Shown here one piece after another: positions 26,886 to 35,757 of a stretch of 64,000 nucleotides of DNA. The stretch spans positions 3,322,721 through 3,386,720 of the forward strand of contig NZ_HG966617.1 of NCBI RefSeq assembly GCF_000689395.1. The letters run 5' to 3'. Both the position numbers and the translations under genes were made by a program. Position 1 is the stretch's first letter. Each line of letters begins with the position of its first letter. Under the pieces are notes generated by a model. It had not been told where the DNA came from, did not search any database, and worked only from the letters and a program-made list of their open reading frames with translations. This stretch comes from Candidatus Phaeomarinobacter ectocarpi (GTDB lineage: Bacteria; Pseudomonadota; Alphaproteobacteria; CGMCC-115125).

Positions 26886-29840
26886 ATGAACACAATTAAG
26901 AAGTCAGCATCCGTCGCCGTCACACTTTCTCCCGCAAAGATTGTGGACGCAGACGCACTGCGCGTTGCCCTGACCGCATCGTTCCGTGCGCACGCGGGCA
27001 ATGAGATGGAACAGCGCGCCGCTGTTCTGGAGTTGCTGAAAACAACCATGGCCGATGGCCGCGCCGTCATACGCGAGGCGCTGGAAGCCGGCATGAAGGG
27101 CATCATGACCGCCCAGAGCCTTTGCTACCTGCAGGATGTCATCATCCAGGCGCTCTACGACTATTGTCGCGTCCACGCCTTTCCGTCTGCACACCACACC
27201 GAAGCAGAGAACATCTGCATCGTGGCTGTGGGTGGCTATGGACGCGGTACACTGGCACCCCAGTCTGACATCGACCTGCTGTTCGTGCTGCCGCACAAGC
27301 AGACGCCCTGGGGCGAGAGCGTTGTGGAATACATGCTCTACATGCTGTGGGATCTGGGCCTCAAGGTCGGCCATGCCACCCGCTCCGTAAACGAGTGCAT
27401 CCGCCTGTCGCGCGAAGACATCACCATCCGCACCACCATTCTTGAGGCGCGTTATCTATGGGGCCATGAGCCTCTGTTCGACGACCTGATGGACGCGTTC
27501 TGGAACCAGCTGGTGCCCGGCACCGGCCGTGAGTTTGTGCGTATGAAGCTCGAAGAGCGCGATGAGCGCCACGCCCGCGCCGGCCAGTCGCGCTATCTGG
27601 TGGAACCCAACATCAAGGAGAGCAAGGGCGGTCTGCGCGACCTGCAGACGCTCTTTTGGATCGGCAAATATCTCTACGGCGTGCAGGACCCGCGTGATCT
27701 TGTGAAGAAAGGCGTGTTCCGCGCGTCGGAAATGCGCACCTTCATGAAGGCGGACGAATTTCTGTGGGCTGTGCGCTGTCATCTGCACTTCGTCACCGGC
27801 CGTCCTGAAGACCGTTTGAGCTTCGACATCCAGATCGAGATGGCCAGGCGCCTTGGCTACACCAGCCACGGCGGCATGAAGGACGTTGAGCGCTTCATGA
27901 AGCATTACTTCCTCGTGGCCAAGGATGTAGGCGATCTCACCCGCATCTTCTGCGCCACCCTGGAAGACCAGCAGCGCAAGGCAGCCCCAGCATCAAGTGC
28001 TGCCAACAGCCTGCGCAACAAGCTGGCCCCCTTGATGGAAGCCGTGGGCTTCGGCGCCAAAGTACGCCGGGGCGCCGCGCCGCTGCCGCCGGGCTTCGTG
28101 CTTGATGGTGCGCGCATTAATGCGGATACGGAGGATCTGTTCTCCAGTGATCCCGTCAACATCATCCGGCTTTTCCACGCTGCTGAAATGAACGGCACGC
28201 ATATTCATCCAGATGCCCTGCGCCTTGTGCGCCGGTCGCTCAAGCTGGTGGATGCAAGCCTGCGCAAGAACGACGAAGCCAACCGGCTGTTCTGCGAAAT
28301 CCTGGTGTCAGAGCACACGCCGGACATTGCCCTGCGCCGCATGAACGAAGCCGGCGTGCTGGGCCGCTTCGTGCTCGACTTTGGCCGCATCGTCGCGCTG
28401 ATGCAGTTCAACATGTATCACCACTACACCGCCGACGAGCATTTGATCTACGCGATCCATATTCTCTCCGGCATTGAAAAAGGCGTTGATGCCGACCAGC
28501 ACAAGCTGGCGAATGACCTGATGCAGAAAGTGCAGTCGCGCAAGGTGATCTATCTCGCCATGTTCCTGCATGACATCGCCAAGGGCCGCCCGGAGGACCA
28601 CTCGGTGGCCGGTGCGAAGATCGCCCGCAAACTTGGTCCCCGCCTGGGGTTGACGCCGGCGGAGACCGATACCGTCGAGTGGCTGGTGCTGGAACATTTG
28701 ATCATGTCCGACGTCGCCCAGACCCGGGACATCTCCGATCCGCGCACGGTGAAGGACTTTGCCGACAAAGTGCAAAGCCCTGAGCGCCTGAAGCTGCTGA
28801 CCATCCTCACGACTGCGGACATCAAGGCCGTGGGCCCCGGCGTGTGGAACGGCTGGAAGGCGCAGCTGATCGAGCAGCTCTATGATGAAACGCTGCCGCT
28901 CCTGTCCGGCAAGAACAAGGCCCTGAGCCGCACCAACCGCGTGGATGCCGCCAAGGACGTCTTCCGTACACGGATGGCTGATCTGGGTACCCAGACAGTC
29001 GAGGCTCTGATCGAGCGCCAGACCCCCAGCTACTGGCTGGTGGTGGACCCGGATACCCAGGAGCGTCATGCAAGGCTGATGGCCGGTGCGGACGAAACCG
29101 CCGGCCCGGAAAGCGTGCTTGAAATCGGCGTCACGCCGCTGCCGGACAATGAAGCCACCGAGATCACTGTGCTGACACCGGACCATGCGGGTCTCTTCTC
29201 GCGCATCGCAGGCGCTGTGGACATGACCGGCGCCAACATCGTTGACGCCAAGATTTTCACCACGACCGACGGCATGGCGTTGGATACCTTCTGGGTCCAG
29301 TCAGACAATTCCAAGGTGGTGGATGAAGAGCGCCGGGTGGCGCGTCTGAAAGAGCTGATCGAGAAAAACCTGCGCGGCGAGACGCTGCCCAAGGACACCA
29401 TCGCCCGCGAGCGCAAGCGCACCCGCCGCCAGCAGGCGTTTGAAATCGAGCCACAGGTCATCATCGACAATACAGCGTCTGAACGCTTCACGCTGATTGA
29501 AGTGAACGCGCTGGACCGTCCGGGTATCCTCTATGACCTGACCCGCGCCCTGTTCCACCTGAACCTCACCATCACGTCAGCCCACATCGCCACCTACGGC
29601 GAGCGCATTGTTGACGTGTTCTATGTGAAGGATGTCACCGGCGGCAAAGTCGTCCAGGACGGCAAGAAGGAAGCGGTCACTTCGGGCCTCATCTCAGCCA
29701 TCAACTCCCGCCTCAGCCCACAGCCCAAGGACGTGAAAGACCGCGTCAAAAAACGCACCGAACGCCGCGAAGCCGCCCGCGAAACGGGCAAGAAGGCACG
29801 TGCGGCGCGGACGAAGCGGCTCAAGGGGGCGGCGGAGTAA
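26886..29840 (+). CDS. glnD: Bifunctional [protein-PII] uridylyltransferase/uridylyl-removing enzyme
   Basis: Primary nitrogen sensor: adds UMP to PII proteins when glutamine is low and removes it when glutamine is high. The 984 residues show the nucleotidyltransferase motif GGYGRGTLAPQSDIDLLF near 116-133, the PII-uridylyltransferase linker with RYLVEPNIKESKGGLRDLQTLFW, the HD hydrolase with HDIAKGRPEDHS near 562, and two C-terminal ACT domains (ITVLTPDHAGLFSRIAGAVDM and TLIEVNALDRPGILYDLTRALF) that sense glutamine. The tail is Lys/Arg-rich. A glnD-then-murJ order is frequent in Alphaproteobacteria, as here. Confidence 0.97.
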   Translation: MNTIKKSASVAVTLSPAKIVDADALRVALTASFRAHAGNEMEQRAAVLELLKTTMADGRAVIREALEAGMKGIMTAQSLCYLQDVIIQALYDYCRVHAFPSAHHTEAENICIVAVGGYGRGTLAPQSDIDLLFVLPHKQTPWGESVVEYMLYMLWDLGLKVGHATRSVNECIRLSREDITIRTTILEARYLWGHEPLFDDLMDAFWNQLVPGTGREFVRMKLEERDERHARAGQSRYLVEPNIKESKGGLRDLQTLFWIGKYLYGVQDPRDLVKKGVFRASEMRTFMKADEFLWAVRCHLHFVTGRPEDRLSFDIQIEMARRLGYTSHGGMKDVERFMKHYFLVAKDVGDLTRIFCATLEDQQRKAAPASSAANSLRNKLAPLMEAVGFGAKVRRGAAPLPPGFVLDGARINADTEDLFSSDPVNIIRLFHAAEMNGTHIHPDALRLVRRSLKLVDASLRKNDEANRLFCEILVSEHTPDIALRRMNEAGVLGRFVLDFGRIVALMQFNMYHHYTADEHLIYAIHILSGIEKGVDADQHKLANDLMQKVQSRKVIYLAMFLHDIAKGRPEDHSVAGAKIARKLGPRLGLTPAETDTVEWLVLEHLIMSDVAQTRDISDPRTVKDFADKVQSPERLKLLTILTTADIKAVGPGVWNGWKAQLIEQLYDETLPLLSGKNKALSRTNRVDAAKDVFRTRMADLGTQTVEALIERQTPSYWLVVDPDTQERHARLMAGADETAGPESVLEIGVTPLPDNEATEITVLTPDHAGLFSRIAGAVDMTGANIVDAKIFTTTDGMALDTFWVQSDNSKVVDEERRVARLKELIEKNLRGETLPKDTIARERKRTRRQQAFEIEPQVIIDNTASERFTLIEVNALDRPGILYDLTRALFHLNLTITSAHIATYGERIVDVFYVKDVTGGKVVQDGKKEAVTSGLISAINSRLSPQPKDVKDRVKKRTERREAARETGKKARAARTKRLKGAAE

Positions 29841-29999
29841 TTCTGCGTTCTAAAAGTGTGTCTTACTGGACTCACCACGTCATGAGTATTTCTCATCACC
29901 ATGAATTATATTCATATTGTCCTCGACAAAGTCCTGCCCCTGATTCAAGTTCAGAAACTGTGGTGGCCGCTGCCACTCATTGCGTTAGACCTGCAATGT

Positions 30000-30031
30000 G
30001 AGCTTCAACTTCAAATTAGAAGTTGAAGCTC
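30000..30031. terminator. Perfect 13-base stem-loop overlapping the stop of the 39-residue ORF
   Basis: GAGCTTCAACTTC (30000-30012) and GAAGTTGAAGCTC (30019-30031) form an uninterrupted 13-base stem with a six-base loop. The stop codon of the minus-strand small ORF (30016-30018) lies in the loop. There is no T-run on either side, so it may be a 3'-end stabiliser or a site of protein binding instead of a classic terminator. It also lies downstream of glnD. Confidence 0.6.
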
Positions 30032-30135
30032 AGTTGTATCGGGCGAGATCGAAAATGCGAGCACACATGCTCCATTCGACCGCACCTGAACCGGGTGTAA
30101 GCGTGGACAAATACGTCCTTCACACGCGATTTCAT
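30016..30135 (-). CDS. Probable 39-residue protein of unknown function
   Basis: A short frame beginning MKSRVKDVFVHAYTRFRCG and ending RSRPIQLSFNF. It is rich in basic and aromatic residues and has two Cys (18 and 25). The case for a real gene: a textbook AAGGAGG lies four bases before the ATG; a seven-base hairpin (30155-30171) sits just upstream of it; a 13-base hairpin spans the stop; and a plausible promoter lies 118 bases upstream. Otherwise this 530-base gap between glnD and murJ is empty. The frame stays open upstream to a TTG at 30240 without a ribosome site. Unrecognised, not secreted by sequence; possibly a nucleic-acid-binding peptide. Confidence 0.5.
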   Translation of the reverse strand: MKSRVKDVFVHAYTRFRCGRMEHVCSHFRSRPIQLSFNF

Positions 30136-30154
30136 ACAACCTCCTTCGGTTAGG

Positions 30155-30171
30155 GCCAGCCTCAGGCTGGC
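30155..30171 (-). promoter_or_regulatory. Leader hairpin ahead of the 39-residue ORF
   Basis: GCCAGCC-TGA-GGCTGGC (read on the minus strand) is a perfect seven-base stem with a three-base loop. It ends about ten bases before the AAGGAGG of the small ORF, so it could influence translation or message stability. Confidence 0.45.
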
Positions 30172-30252
30172 TCTGTTGAGACGCTCGTCGCCCCGCCGCG
30201 AGAGGGCAAAGAACGGCGTTCCGAAGGTGAGTGGCAGCAACCACCGAATCAG

Positions 30253-30281
30253 ATTCTTGGATGCTTGGCATGCCGGATCAA
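30253..30281 (-). promoter_or_regulatory. Possible promoter of the 39-residue ORF
   Basis: On the minus strand TTGATC (30276-30281) and AAGAAT (30253-30258) are 17 bases apart. Each matches four of six consensus bases. Transcription would start about 110 bases before the small ORF. Confidence 0.3.
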
Positions 30282-30370
30282 GTGCATACCGACATTAATC
30301 CACAGCTTTGTGTAAAATCAGGCCGACCGTTGCCTTGTCTTTGCCCGCAAACACCCGCAAGCCTTAGCCC

Positions 30371-31930
30371 ATGAACCTGCTCAAATCCTTCGCCACGGTG
30401 GGTGGCATGACCATGATGAGCCGGGTGCTTGGCTTTGTGCGCGATATATTGATCGCAGCCGTGCTGGGGACCGGGCCGGTGGCGGACGCGTTTTTTGTGG
30501 CGTTCAAGTTTCCCAATCTGTTTCGCAGGCTGTTTGCGGAAGGCGCGTTCAACTCGGCCTTTGTGCCGCTGTTTGCCAAACGGCTGGAAGGCGAGGGGGA
30601 AAAGTCGGCGCGGCAGTTTGCCGAAGAAGCCTTTGCGGTCCTGCTGACGGTGCTGATTGTCTTTACCGCCATCGCCCAGCTCGCCATGCCGTGGCTGATG
30701 TATGGCATCGCCCCGGGCTTTTCTGATACGCCTGACAAGTTCGACATGGCGGTGGTGTTCACCCAGATCGCCTTTCCCTATCTGCTGTTCATGTCGCTGG
30801 TGGCGCTCCTCTCCGGCGTGCTGAACTCCCTTGGCAAGTTCGCCGCCGCCGCCTTTGCGCCGGTGCTGCTCAACATCATTCTTATTTCAACGCTGCTGTT
30901 TGCGGCGCCCTACTTTGAGAACGCAGGTCTGGCGCTGGTATGGGGCGTGTCGGCGGCAGGCGTCGCGCAGCTGGCCATGCTGGTGTGGGCCGCCCACCGG
31001 GCGGGCTTCATGCCGCGACTGCGGATGCCGAAAATGACACCGGGCGTCAAACGTCTGGTGGTGCTGGGTATTCCCGGGGTCATCGCCGGAGGTATCGCTC
31101 AAATCAATCTGCTGATCGGGACAATCATCGCCTCGCTGCAGGACGGGGCCGTCTCGTGGCTCTATTACGCAGACCGGGTCTATCAGCTGCCGCTGGGCGT
31201 CATCGGCATCGCCATTGGCATCGTGCTGCTGCCGGATCTGGCGCGCCGCCTGCGCGCGGATGACGGTGACGGTGCCATGTGGTCCCAGAACCGGGCCATG
31301 GAATTTTCCATGCTGCTGACGCTTCCTGCCGCAGCCGCGCTGATCGCCATTCCCGGCCCGATCATCGAGACATTGTTTGAGCGCGGCGCGTTTGACGCAG
31401 CCGACACCTTGAAGACGCAGATGGCGCTCGCTGCCTTTGCGGTCGGTCTGCCGGCCTTCGTATTGATAAAAGTGTTTTCGCCTGGCTTCTTTGCGCGCGA
31501 AAACACCGTGACGCCCATGCGCTTTGCCGCGGCGGGCATCGCCGTCAATATCGCGGGCTCGCTGATCCTGTTCTATCAGATCGGCTTTGTCGGCATCGCC
31601 ATCGCCACCTCCATGGCGGCGTGGGTCAATGCCGGGCTGTTGTGGTTCCGACTTGCCGCCAATGGTCACTACCAGGCCGATGCGCGCCTGAAAAAGCGCC
31701 TGCCAATGATCCTGATTGCCAGCGCCGCCATGGGCGGATTGCTCTGGGCCACGGCCACCTATGCGGGGCCAACGGCTGCCGACATGATGCCCGGCGGCTG
31801 GACGGCGGACGCGCTGGGCATTCTGGCGCTGGGTGGCCTCGTGGCAGGCGGCGGGCTCGTTTATGCGCTGCTGTGTCAGATCACCGGGGCGGCGCGCCTC
31901 TCCGACCTGAAGCAGGCCTTGCGGCGCTAG
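30371..31930 (+). CDS. murJ: Lipid II flippase MurJ (MviN)
   Basis: Inner-membrane MOP-superfamily flippase that moves lipid II to the periplasm for peptidoglycan synthesis. The 519 residues form about 14 membrane spans. Family traits: MNLLKSFATVGGMTMMSRVLGFVRDILIAAVLG, VADAFFVAFKFPNLFRRLFAEGAFNSAFVPLF (the cavity arginines), and later LYYADRVYQLPLGVIGIAIGIVLLPDLARR and ETLFERGAFDAADT. The ATG at 30371 is the usual family start. Essential in most bacteria. It is followed by trpS after a short spacer and may be co-transcribed with it. Confidence 0.97.
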   Translation: MNLLKSFATVGGMTMMSRVLGFVRDILIAAVLGTGPVADAFFVAFKFPNLFRRLFAEGAFNSAFVPLFAKRLEGEGEKSARQFAEEAFAVLLTVLIVFTAIAQLAMPWLMYGIAPGFSDTPDKFDMAVVFTQIAFPYLLFMSLVALLSGVLNSLGKFAAAAFAPVLLNIILISTLLFAAPYFENAGLALVWGVSAAGVAQLAMLVWAAHRAGFMPRLRMPKMTPGVKRLVVLGIPGVIAGGIAQINLLIGTIIASLQDGAVSWLYYADRVYQLPLGVIGIAIGIVLLPDLARRLRADDGDGAMWSQNRAMEFSMLLTLPAAAALIAIPGPIIETLFERGAFDAADTLKTQMALAAFAVGLPAFVLIKVFSPGFFARENTVTPMRFAAAGIAVNIAGSLILFYQIGFVGIAIATSMAAWVNAGLLWFRLAANGHYQADARLKKRLPMILIASAAMGGLLWATATYAGPTAADMMPGGWTADALGILALGGLVAGGGLVYALLCQITGAARLSDLKQALRR

Positions 31931-32012
31931 GCTGCGCGCGCCATAAGACGCGCCTCCCCTGCAAAATGGGGCCCGGTGTCCACATCCGGGGTTGAAGCAG
32001 CAAGGTCAAAAA

Positions 32013-33047
32013 ATGTCTTTCCCAGAACGCGTGTTTTCCGGTGTGCAGCCCACAGGCACACTCACCCTTGGCAACTATCTCGGCGCGCTCAGCCGCTTTT
32101 CTGATTATCAGGACAAGTATGAGTGCCTGTATTGCGTGGTGGACATGCACGCGATCACCATGTGGCAGGACCCCAAGGAGCTGCACGCCAACACCCTGGG
32201 CGTGACGGCGGCCTATCTCGCCTCCGGCCTCGACCCGGCCAAGAACATCATCTTCAACCAGAGCCAGGTGGCAGCTCACGCTGAAATGGCATGGGTGTTC
32301 AACTGCGTGACCCGCATCGGCTGGCTGAACCGCATGACCCAGTTCAAGGAGAAGGCCGGCAAGCATCGCGAAAACGCGTCTGCGGGCCTGTATGTCTATC
32401 CAAGCCTCATGGCGGCGGACATTCTCGTCTACAGGGCCACCCACGTGCCCGTGGGCGATGATCAGAAGCAGCACCTTGAGCTGGCCCGCGACATCGCACA
32501 GAAGTTCAATCACGACTACGCGGATACCATCCGTACACAGACGAATGGCGAAGAATTCTTTCCGCAGCCCGAGCCATTGATTGAAGGCCCGGCCATGCGC
32601 GTCATGAGCCTGCGCGACGGCACCAAGAAGATGTCCAAGTCGGACCCGTCCGACAACAGCCGCATCAACATGGATGATGACGCGGATACGATTGCGCAGA
32701 AGATCCGCAAGGCGAAGACGGACCCGGATGCCCTGCCGTCTCTGGAGGATGGTTTTGAAGGCCGGGCGGAAGCAGAAAACCTGCTGGGCATCTATGCGGC
32801 GCTTGCCAAGGAACCCAAGAACGACGTCGTGACCCGGTTTGCCGGTCAGCAGTTCTCTGAGTTTAAAAAGGAGCTGACCGAGCTGGCAGTGGAAACACTG
32901 GCCCCGGTGTCAAATGAGCTGGTGCGTCTCAAGGGTGACCCGGGTCATCTTGAGAGTGTGCTCAAGGCGGGCTCCGAGCGCGCCGCGGCCATTGCAGAGC
33001 CGATCATGAAGCAAACCAAGGCAATTGTGGGCTTTGTAGGGGCGTAG
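32013..33047 (+). CDS. trpS: Tryptophan--tRNA ligase
   Basis: Class I aminoacyl-tRNA synthetase charging tRNA-Trp. The 344 residues match the bacterial enzyme. The first signature appears as [18 protein letters not shown] (the HIGH equivalent TLGN) and the second as [10 protein letters not shown]. The dimer-type fold shows [48 protein letters not shown] and [38 protein letters not shown] at 32013 follows AAGG; an upstream TTG at 31992 is unlikely. Confidence 0.98.
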   Translation: MSFPERVFSGVQPTGTLTLGNYLGALSRFSDYQDKYECLYCVVDMHAITMWQDPKELHANTLGVTAAYLASGLDPAKNIIFNQSQVAAHAEMAWVFNCVTRIGWLNRMTQFKEKAGKHRENASAGLYVYPSLMAADILVYRATHVPVGDDQKQHLELARDIAQKFNHDYADTIRTQTNGEEFFPQPEPLIEGPAMRVMSLRDGTKKMSKSDPSDNSRINMDDDADTIAQKIRKAKTDPDALPSLEDGFEGRAEAENLLGIYAALAKEPKNDVVTRFAGQQFSEFKKELTELAVETLAPVSNELVRLKGDPGHLESVLKAGSERAAAIAEPIMKQTKAIVGFVGA

Positions 33048-33100
33048 CAAGCGCGCCTCAATCCGCTTACTTGATCCAAATACCGGCGTTCTTATGTAAA

Positions 33101-33122
33101 AGGAACCCTGATACGGGTTCCT
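33101..33122. terminator. Stem-loop between trpS and the DUF2333 gene
   Basis: AGGAACCC-TGATAC-GGGTTCCT forms a perfect eight-base stem with a six-base loop, 54 bases after the trpS stop. No T-run follows on the plus strand; on the minus strand TTTT follows the stem. It could separate trpS from the next gene. Confidence 0.45.
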
Positions 33123-33152
33123 GACACCAATCAAAAAGGCCTAGCCACCTAT

Positions 33153-34193
33153 ATGGGCATGCTCGACAAGGCGCGCGACAGCGCACAATCCCTGCGCAAC
33201 AAATGGGCCTATCGCGATACCGGCAGCACGGTGGGGACACCGGCGGGCAAATCAGGCCGGTCCTGGGTGCCCAACATTGAAGGCGTGTGGCTGCGCCGCT
33301 CCGCTATCATCCTGGCGATCCTGCTCATCGTCTATTACCCGCTGGGTGCCTGGTGGACCCACAAGGTTGACGACAACCTCAATTTTGAAATCCAGACCGA
33401 AGTATTGCCCGGTCAAAGCCGCGCGGTGGCCATCACCGCTGACCTGATCGACCGCGAGGTCAATCAGAACAACTGGGTCGCCAACAACCCGTTCTTCCTG
33501 CCCGCTTCCATCCTCGACAACATGCCCAACTTCCAAAAGGGTGTGATTGCGGCCCTGGCCCGCTTTTCCTTTGAACTGACGGACCAGCTGGGCCGCACCC
33601 GTGGCTCCAGCGAGGCGGATTCAGACCTGCAATCAGCCGCGGGCCTGCTGCAATATCCCGGTGACGTATGGGTGTGGGACCCGACCGTCTCCCTCGCCCC
33701 GACGGCCACGTCCGAGGCGCAATACCGCCAGGCCATGCGCAAACTGCGCACCTACAATTCCCGTCTGGCCGCAGGCGATGCCACTTTCCAGAAGCGCGCT
33801 GACAATCTGCTCGCCACCCTCGACCGCATTGCGCTCGATATCGGGTCCACATCCGCCGTGCTCGACCGTCACGTGCTGGAGCGCTCCGGCTTTGCTCTGG
33901 ATTCGCAGGCGGATGATGTCTTCTATTTCACCAAGGGCCAGGTCTATGGCTACGCCCTGATCCTGCGCGAACTGCGCCGGGATTTTGACGCCCTCATCGT
34001 GGAGCGCGAGCTAGGCGATGCGTGGGACGAACTGACCCTGTCCATGGAGCAGACGGTCGATCTCAACCCCTGGGTCATCATCGACGGGGCGCCGGATTCG
34101 CAGTTCGTGCCCAGTCACCTGTCGGCCCAGGGCTTTTACCTGCTGCGGGCCCGCACCCAGCTGCGTGAAATCACCAATATTCTCTTGAAATAG
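33153..34193 (+). CDS. DUF2333 family inner-membrane protein
   Basis: A 346-residue protein of the DUF2333 family, function unknown. One membrane span is visible at about 50-70 (SAIILAILLIVYYPLGAWW), giving a cytoplasmic N-terminus of about 48 residues and a large periplasmic domain. Conserved-looking parts include SRAVAITADLIDREVNQNNWVANNPFFLPASILDNMPNFQKG and YFTKGQVYGYALILRELRRDFD. Its place after murJ and trpS suggests a link to the envelope; this is inference. Two ATGs (33153 and 33159) are close together and either could be used. Confidence 0.85.
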   Translation: MGMLDKARDSAQSLRNKWAYRDTGSTVGTPAGKSGRSWVPNIEGVWLRRSAIILAILLIVYYPLGAWWTHKVDDNLNFEIQTEVLPGQSRAVAITADLIDREVNQNNWVANNPFFLPASILDNMPNFQKGVIAALARFSFELTDQLGRTRGSSEADSDLQSAAGLLQYPGDVWVWDPTVSLAPTATSEAQYRQAMRKLRTYNSRLAAGDATFQKRADNLLATLDRIALDIGSTSAVLDRHVLERSGFALDSQADDVFYFTKGQVYGYALILRELRRDFDALIVERELGDAWDELTLSMEQTVDLNPWVIIDGAPDSQFVPSHLSAQGFYLLRARTQLREITNILLK

Positions 34194-34245
34194 TCATTAA
34201 TCTTGCCGCTTGCGGTGGACCGCCATCCTCGGGCAGCCTTGGGGC

Positions 34246-34779
34246 ATGAACGCAAAGTCAAAAACCGAGTGGTCCGAGCCCATGCCGGATAACCCGGCGC
34301 CCAAGGCGCCGCCTGCCCGTAAACGCAAGTTTCTGGTCATTGCCGACGGCTCTGAGGAAGCAACCAAGGCGTTGCACTTTGCCGCCCTGCGTGCGGCCCA
34401 CACCGGCGGTGCCGTCACCCTTCTGGCGGTGCTGAGCCCGGCTGATTTCCAGCACTGGCTGGGCGTTGAAAACATCATGCGCGAAGAGGCCCGCGCGGAA
34501 GCCGAGCATGTGCTGCACAAGCTGGCCGCCCAGGCCTACGACCATTGCGGCGTGCAGGCGGAGTTGATCGTCCGCGAGGGCAAGCTGCGGGAGCAGATGG
34601 CCCAGCTGATATCCGAAGACCCCGATATTGCGGTCATGGTGCTGGGCGCCGGCACCAGCAAGGAAGGCCCCGGCCCGCTGGTCTCCTCCATCGCAAGCGA
34701 TGCAGCAGGCGGATTTGGCATCCCGGTGACCATTGTGCCCGGCGATTTGTCGGATGAGCAGATCGACCTGCTGGCTTAG
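34246..34779 (+). CDS. Universal stress protein family (UspA)
   Basis: A 177-residue single UspA domain. Visible traits: the opening strand KRKFLVIADGSEEATKALHFAALRAAHTGGAVTLLAVL and the closing VMVLGAGTSKEGPGPLVSSIASDAAGGFGIPVTIVPGDL, where the ATP-binding G-x2-G-x9-G pattern of one Usp subgroup is only partly matched. A 35-residue Pro/Ala-rich leader precedes the domain. The start at 34246 (MNAKSKTEW) is chosen; 34282 is also possible. Usp proteins aid survival under starvation and stress, with no firm mechanism. Confidence 0.86.
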   Translation: MNAKSKTEWSEPMPDNPAPKAPPARKRKFLVIADGSEEATKALHFAALRAAHTGGAVTLLAVLSPADFQHWLGVENIMREEARAEAEHVLHKLAAQAYDHCGVQAELIVREGKLREQMAQLISEDPDIAVMVLGAGTSKEGPGPLVSSIASDAAGGFGIPVTIVPGDLSDEQIDLLA

Positions 34780-35141
34780 CAGCGATGCTGCTTGGATCCC
34801 CTGATAGTCTCGGGATTACGTACTTTAATGAGTAGAAAAATCCGTATCCCCGGACTTGATCCGGGGTCCACTCTCAATCGCTGTGCAGTTGATCGCTAGC
34901 GAGTAGGCTCCGGATCAAGCCCGGAGCTGCGGGTCTTGGGAAACCAGACACGACCATTCAACGCCATTGTCCGGTTTAACCGGACAATCCATGCTGGGCG
35001 CACCTAAATCCATGTTTTGCTCATGGTTGAAGATGTGCCCCTTTTGGGCCATCTAAGTGATAACCAACGCCATTAGTCAGGTATTTGCCGCCGTTTCCTG
35101 AAGTTTTCCGGGGATCAGGCGGCCAAGTGGAGTGTCCGCGT
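34780..35141. other. 362-base spacer holding a dispersed palindrome; no gene seen
   Basis: The only clear feature is palindromic copy 2 (34846-34926). The rest shows no coding frame that I trust. A GGTTTAACCGGAC run (34972-34984) includes the short inverted pair GGTTTAACC. The promoter for nfu should lie in the last 150 bases, but I cannot place it with confidence. Confidence 0.5.
34846..34926. repeat. Dispersed palindromic repeat, copy 2
   Basis: The core CCCCGGACTTGATCCGGGG (34848-34866) is followed by GTCCACTCTC, a 40-base spacer and a diverged inverted arm CTCCGGATCAAGCCCGGAG (34908-34926). The spacer text CTGTGCAG also occurs in copy 3 (61643-61650). Confidence 0.85.
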
Positions 35142-35699
35142 ATGTTTATCCAGACCGAGTCGACCCCCAATCCCGCCACCATGAAATTCCTGCCCGGGCA
35201 GGACGTCATGCCGTCCGGCACGGCGGATTTCACCGATGCCGAGGGCGCCAAAGCGTCTCCGCTCGCGGACCGGCTGTTTGCACTGGGTGACATTGAAGGC
35301 GTCTTCTTCGGCAGTGACTTTGTGACCGTCACCAAGGCGGACGCTGTGGAGTGGAACCACATTCGCCCGTCCGTTCTGGGCGCCATCATGGATCACTTCA
35401 CCTCCGGCGCACCGCTGATGGCAGAGGGCGCTGAAAACGCGACCGGTCATGCAGCTCCGGCCGACGACGATGATCCGCTGGTTGTCCAGATCAAGGACAT
35501 CCTCGACACCCGCGTCCGCCCGGCTGTGGCCCAGGACGGGGGCGACATCGTCTTCCACGGCTTTGAAGAAGGCGTTGTCTATCTCAACATGATCGGTGCC
35601 TGTGCCGGGTGCCCGGCGTCAACGGCAACCCTCAAAAACGGTGTTGAAAACCTGCTCAAGCACTTCGTGCCGGAAGTCCAGGAAGTGCGCGCCGTCTAG
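35142..35699 (+). CDS. nfuA: NfuA/NFU1-type iron-sulfur cluster carrier
   Basis: Carries 4Fe-4S clusters to client proteins such as the radical-SAM enzymes encoded nearby. The 185 residues have the Nfu N-terminal domain (MFIQTESTPNPATMKFLPGQDV to about 90) and the NifU C-terminal domain (about 110-185), where the bridging Cys154-x2-Cys157 sit in IGACAGCPASTATLKNGVE. This domain order is the alphaproteobacterial/mitochondrial NFU1 type; E. coli NfuA instead has an A-type N-terminal domain, so the symbol is used loosely. GGAG lies before the ATG. Conserved close to tsaB in this class. Confidence 0.93.
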   Translation: MFIQTESTPNPATMKFLPGQDVMPSGTADFTDAEGAKASPLADRLFALGDIEGVFFGSDFVTVTKADAVEWNHIRPSVLGAIMDHFTSGAPLMAEGAENATGHAAPADDDDPLVVQIKDILDTRVRPAVAQDGGDIVFHGFEEGVVYLNMIGACAGCPASTATLKNGVENLLKHFVPEVQEVRAV

Positions 35700-35757
35700 G
35701 CCCACTGCGACAACAGACGTCTGGATTGGCCATCTTGAGTGACGTACCACTTCTGCC

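Noticed and set aside
28308-29186. 292-codon antisense frame inside glnD
   Set aside because: Opposite strand of a certain gene; composition follows the GlnD codon pattern.
30011-30271. 86-codon minus-strand frame overlapping the proposed 39-residue ORF
   Set aside because: Different frame without a ribosome binding site; the shorter frame with AAGGAGG is better supported.
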